From assembly GCA_040219235.1 (NCBI GenBank), contig JAVJSV010000011.1, positions 682,001 through 746,000 on the forward strand: a stretch of DNA of 64,000 nucleotides, in the 5' to 3' direction. Source of the stretch: Rhodospirillaceae bacterium. Lineage in GTDB: Bacteria; Pseudomonadota; Alphaproteobacteria; Rhodospirillales; Rhodospirillaceae. Within the stretch, counting starts at the first letter, position 1; each line of letters begins with the position of its first letter. A program made the position numbers and the translations under genes. The notes below the pieces were generated by a model. That model saw nothing but the letters and a program-made list of their open reading frames with translations, ran no database searches and was not told the DNA's origin. Below, one piece after another: positions 61,760-64,000 of the stretch.

Positions 61760-63120
61760 CATCTTTTCCCTCTAAAGAGTCTGCTCCGATCACGAGTAAG
61801 GCTGATCTGGTTGCCTATGCTGAGGCTGGCAACAAACCCGTTGATCAATGGCGCGTTGGCACCGAGCACGAAAAGTTTATGTACTGCTTGGAAAGCTATA
61901 AGGCGTTGACCTATGACGGCGACCGCGGTGTGCGGGCTTTTTTGGAAGGCTTGCAGCGGTTTGGCTGGGAGCCCGTTTTTGAAGGCGACAGCGTCATCGC
62001 TCTCAGCGCCCCCGGAAAAGGGTCTGTGTCGCTTGAGCCCGGTGGTCAGTTAGAACTTTCTGGGGCACCTCTTGAGACGGTGCATCAAACCTGCGGCGAG
62101 GTTACGGAACATCGCAAGCAAGTCAAAGAAGTCGCCGAGGATCTTGGCATCGGTTTGCTTGGTCTGGGTATGACACCAAACTGGCGGCGCGAAGACGTGC
62201 ATTGGATGCCCAAGGGGCGTTATAAAATCATGCGCGACTACATGCCAAAAGTTGGCAAACTTGGCCTCGATATGATGCTCCGCACCTGCACAGTACAGGT
62301 CAATCTCGATTATTCCTCTGAAGCCGATATGGTCAAAAAGATGCGCGTATCTCTTGCGCTGCAACCGTTGGCAACGGCGTTATGGGCCAACTCTCCTTTT
62401 ACAGAAGGCAAGCCCAACGGCAAGCTCAGCCAACGTGCCGCCATCTGGCATGATACCGACAAAGACCGCACGGGCATGATGCCCTTCGCCTTTGAAAGCG
62501 GCATGGGATTTGAGCGTTATGTGGATTTCGTGCTCGATGCGCCTATGTATTTTGTCTATCGCAAGGGGTACGTCGATGCGGCGGGGCAGTCATTCCGCGA
62601 TTTCATGAACGGCACGCTGCCCGCTCTGCCCGGCGAGGCACCCACCATCGCCGACTGGGAAGATCACCTTTCCACTGTTTTTCCAGAAGTCCGCCTGAAA
62701 AAGTTCTTGGAAATGCGTGGCTCAGACTCTGGCCCTTGGGCGCGTTTGTGTGCCCTGCCAGCGTTCTGGATGGGATTGCTCTATGACGATCAGGCGCTTG
62801 ACGCAGCTTGGGACCTTGTCAAAGGCTGGTCCGATGAAGACCGGGAGTCGCTTAATCGCATCGTCCCGACAACGGGTTTGAAATCAGAAATTGCAGGCCG
62901 GTCTCTGCAGGATATCGCACTGCAGGTGCTTGATATTGCTCGCACGGGCCTCAGTCGCCGGGCACGGTTGGACTCTGCCGGAGAAGATGAAACCGGGTTC
63001 CTCAACCCCTTGCAAGAGATCGCCGCTTCAGGGATAACCCCCGCAGAGAAAATGCTCGAGGCGTTTCACACCAAGTGGAACGGCGACATTACCAAAGTCT
63101 TTTCAGAATATAGTTATTAG
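61756..63120 (+). CDS. gshA: Glutamate-cysteine ligase, GCS2 (plant/alphaproteobacterial) type
   Basis: A 454-residue ligase for the first step of glutathione synthesis. The N-terminal RVGTEHEKFMYCL (about 35-47), LEPGGQLELSGAPLETVHQT (about 94-113) and RTCTVQVNLDYSSEADMVKK blocks fit the GCS2 family found in plants and alphaproteobacteria rather than the E. coli type. Cysteines near the C-terminus are few, so the plant-type redox switch is not obvious. It is coupled to rsmE by a four-base overlap and followed 10 bases later by the chorismate mutase gene. Confidence 0.96.
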   Translation: MTSFPSKESAPITSKADLVAYAEAGNKPVDQWRVGTEHEKFMYCLESYKALTYDGDRGVRAFLEGLQRFGWEPVFEGDSVIALSAPGKGSVSLEPGGQLELSGAPLETVHQTCGEVTEHRKQVKEVAEDLGIGLLGLGMTPNWRREDVHWMPKGRYKIMRDYMPKVGKLGLDMMLRTCTVQVNLDYSSEADMVKKMRVSLALQPLATALWANSPFTEGKPNGKLSQRAAIWHDTDKDRTGMMPFAFESGMGFERYVDFVLDAPMYFVYRKGYVDAAGQSFRDFMNGTLPALPGEAPTIADWEDHLSTVFPEVRLKKFLEMRGSDSGPWARLCALPAFWMGLLYDDQALDAAWDLVKGWSDEDRESLNRIVPTTGLKSEIAGRSLQDIALQVLDIARTGLSRRARLDSAGEDETGFLNPLQEIAASGITPAEKMLEAFHTKWNGDITKVFSEYSY

Positions 63121-63130
63121 CAGTTGCCCT

Positions 63131-63469
63131 ATGAATGATGTGAATGACCAGACCGAAACGGTGAGCCCAAAATTCCCAGAGTGTGAGTCTCTGGACGAAG
63201 TGCGCGAAAACATCGACCGCCTGGACAAAACAATCGTACCGTTGTTGGTCGAGCGTAATCACTTTGTGATGCAGGCCGCTAAACTCAAAGGCGATGTTGA
63301 CGCAGCACGCGTTCCATCCCGCATTGAAGATGTTGTGAAGAAAGTGCGTCGTGTTGCTGAAGAGCGCGGCAGCAACCCAGAAATTGTTGAAACGATTTAC
63401 CGGGCCATGATTGAAATCAACATTCAGCTCGAAGAAGAGCAAATTAAAAAGAGAACTGGTAAAGGTTAA
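63131..63469 (+). CDS. AroQ-type chorismate mutase
   Basis: A 112-residue helical AroQ chorismate mutase that converts chorismate to prephenate for phenylalanine and tyrosine. After a polar leader of about 18 residues come CESLDEVRENIDRLDKTIV, ERNHFVMQAAKLKGD and a C-terminal helix with YRAMIEINIQLEEEQ. It is a stand-alone mutase, with no fused dehydratase or dehydrogenase. It lies 10 bases after gshA and 2 bases before a GNAT gene, continuing the rsmE-gshA operon. Cytosolic location is expected. Confidence 0.9.
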   Translation: MNDVNDQTETVSPKFPECESLDEVRENIDRLDKTIVPLLVERNHFVMQAAKLKGDVDAARVPSRIEDVVKKVRRVAEERGSNPEIVETIYRAMIEINIQLEEEQIKKRTGKG

Positions 63470-63471
63470 GA

Positions 63472-64000
63472 GTGAAGACCTCGGACCAAGCCATCATACA
63501 AATTCCGGGCTACACGCTACGATCATTGCGTCTCAGTGATGCTAAAACGCTTTCAGAGTTCTCTGAAGACGAACGCTACTGGCAGTTCTTGGCCGATGGC
63601 GCGCTTGGACCAGCACAAGCTCATGTCTTTGTTTCTGACGCGGTATCGGCGTCGATGCGCAAGGATAGCGGCGACATGTGGTGGGCCATCGAAGAGCAAA
63701 GCACACAAAAATTTGTCGGGATGGCCAGCCTTAAGCGCAATGGCAAAGTTGAACATCGCAATTACTCTGTCGGATGTGCCTTTGCACCTCATGCCCAGGG
63801 CCAGGGACTTGGAACCTCTCTTGGATGGGCTCTGATCTCGTATGCCTTTGAGTCAGTCAACGCGCATCGCGTTGAATGCAGTTGTTCCATCGATAATGAC
63901 TCTTCAGTCCACATCATGAAAAACATCTTCGGCATGACGTACGAGGGCGTTCGCCGAGAGCACCGTCTCACCTCACGCGGTTGGTGGAGTTCGCATGTGT
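63472..64000 (+). CDS. GNAT family N-acetyltransferase, truncated by the window end
   Basis: An open frame of at least 176 residues beginning with GTG at 63472, two bases after the chorismate mutase stop, and running off the right edge. It reads IIQIPGYTLRSLRLSDA at the start and has the acetyl-CoA-binding motif A, QGQGLGTSLGWALISYAFE (about 114-132), then VNAHRVECSCSIDNDSSVHIM typical of RimJ/RimL-like enzymes. It probably acetylates an amino group of a protein or small molecule. The end of the gene and its product length cannot be seen. Confidence 0.8.
   Translation, partial: MKTSDQAIIQIPGYTLRSLRLSDAKTLSEFSEDERYWQFLADGALGPAQAHVFVSDAVSASMRKDSGDMWWAIEEQSTQKFVGMASLKRNGKVEHRNYSVGCAFAPHAQGQGLGTSLGWALISYAFESVNAHRVECSCSIDNDSSVHIMKNIFGMTYEGVRREHRLTSRGWWSSHV

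Overview
The window looks like a chromosomal segment of an alphaproteobacterium, probably a marine or aquatic Rhodospirillales-like lineage. This rests on family-level recognition, not on a database search. The supporting signs are an ileS-lspA-DUF3035 lipoprotein run followed at a distance by a paired M16 peptidase operon, a GCS2-type glutamate-cysteine ligase, a RibH2-type lumazine synthase under an FMN riboswitch, an endonuclease-type MutL, a PlcP/Agt-like lipid-remodelling pair, and an lpxK/DUF374 couple. No rRNA, tRNA, CRISPR array, phage or intact insertion sequence was seen.

Layout. 0-6 kb: a complete minus-strand energy-transduction operon (DUF3450, TtpC-like ExbB, ExbB, two ExbD, TonB, TPR). 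6-9.5 kb: a degenerate secreted nuclease-fold protein, a MarR regulator with a palindromic operator candidate, a small lipoprotein, a MaoC hydratase and ribF. 9.7-13.7 kb: ileS, lspA and a DUF3035 lipoprotein. 13.7-18.1 kb: an accessory block interrupting the usual link to the M16 pair. It holds an AT-rich two-gene unit (two-helix membrane protein with a GAF-like domain, plus a 72-aa protein), a two-domain VOC protein and a membrane-domain/esterase fusion. 18.3-26.6 kb: the M16 pair, pgi-mutL, a methyltransferase-like protein, tag and a DUF1330 protein.

26.7-33 kb: mostly exported proteins (a Rossmann-fold protein with a signal peptide, a Tat-exported tandem nitrilase, a secreted partner, an exported VOC protein). 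This stretch has a duplication scar and a 24-bp tandem repeat. 33-40.6 kb: FMN riboswitch-ribH2, the puuD-like/rluB/rsmD operon, a transglycosylase, tadA, a frameshifted M14-like peptidase coupled to purD. 40.7-46.9 kb: a large methyltransferase, an orphan peptide-binding protein, xseA and an M23 peptidase. 46.9-54.9 kb: envelope and lipid genes (lpxK, DUF374 acyltransferase, acidic helical membrane protein, Agt, PlcP, lipid kinase, GH17-GT2 glucan synthase). 54.9-64 kb: pmbA, ubiD, a GAF/HD-GYP phosphodiesterase, ubiA, rsmE, gshA, chorismate mutase and a GNAT acetyltransferase cut by the window edge.

How the genes work together. The TonB operon would energise outer-membrane uptake. The PlcP-Agt-lipid kinase group fits replacement of phospholipid by glycolipid under phosphate limitation, and a weak Pho-box-like repeat lies between the divergent genes. 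ubiD and ubiA supply ubiquinone, and ribF and ribH2 supply flavins. The least explained element, and the best candidate for something undescribed, is the AT-rich two-gene unit at 13.9-15.2 kb. The tandem nitrilase with its secreted partner comes second.
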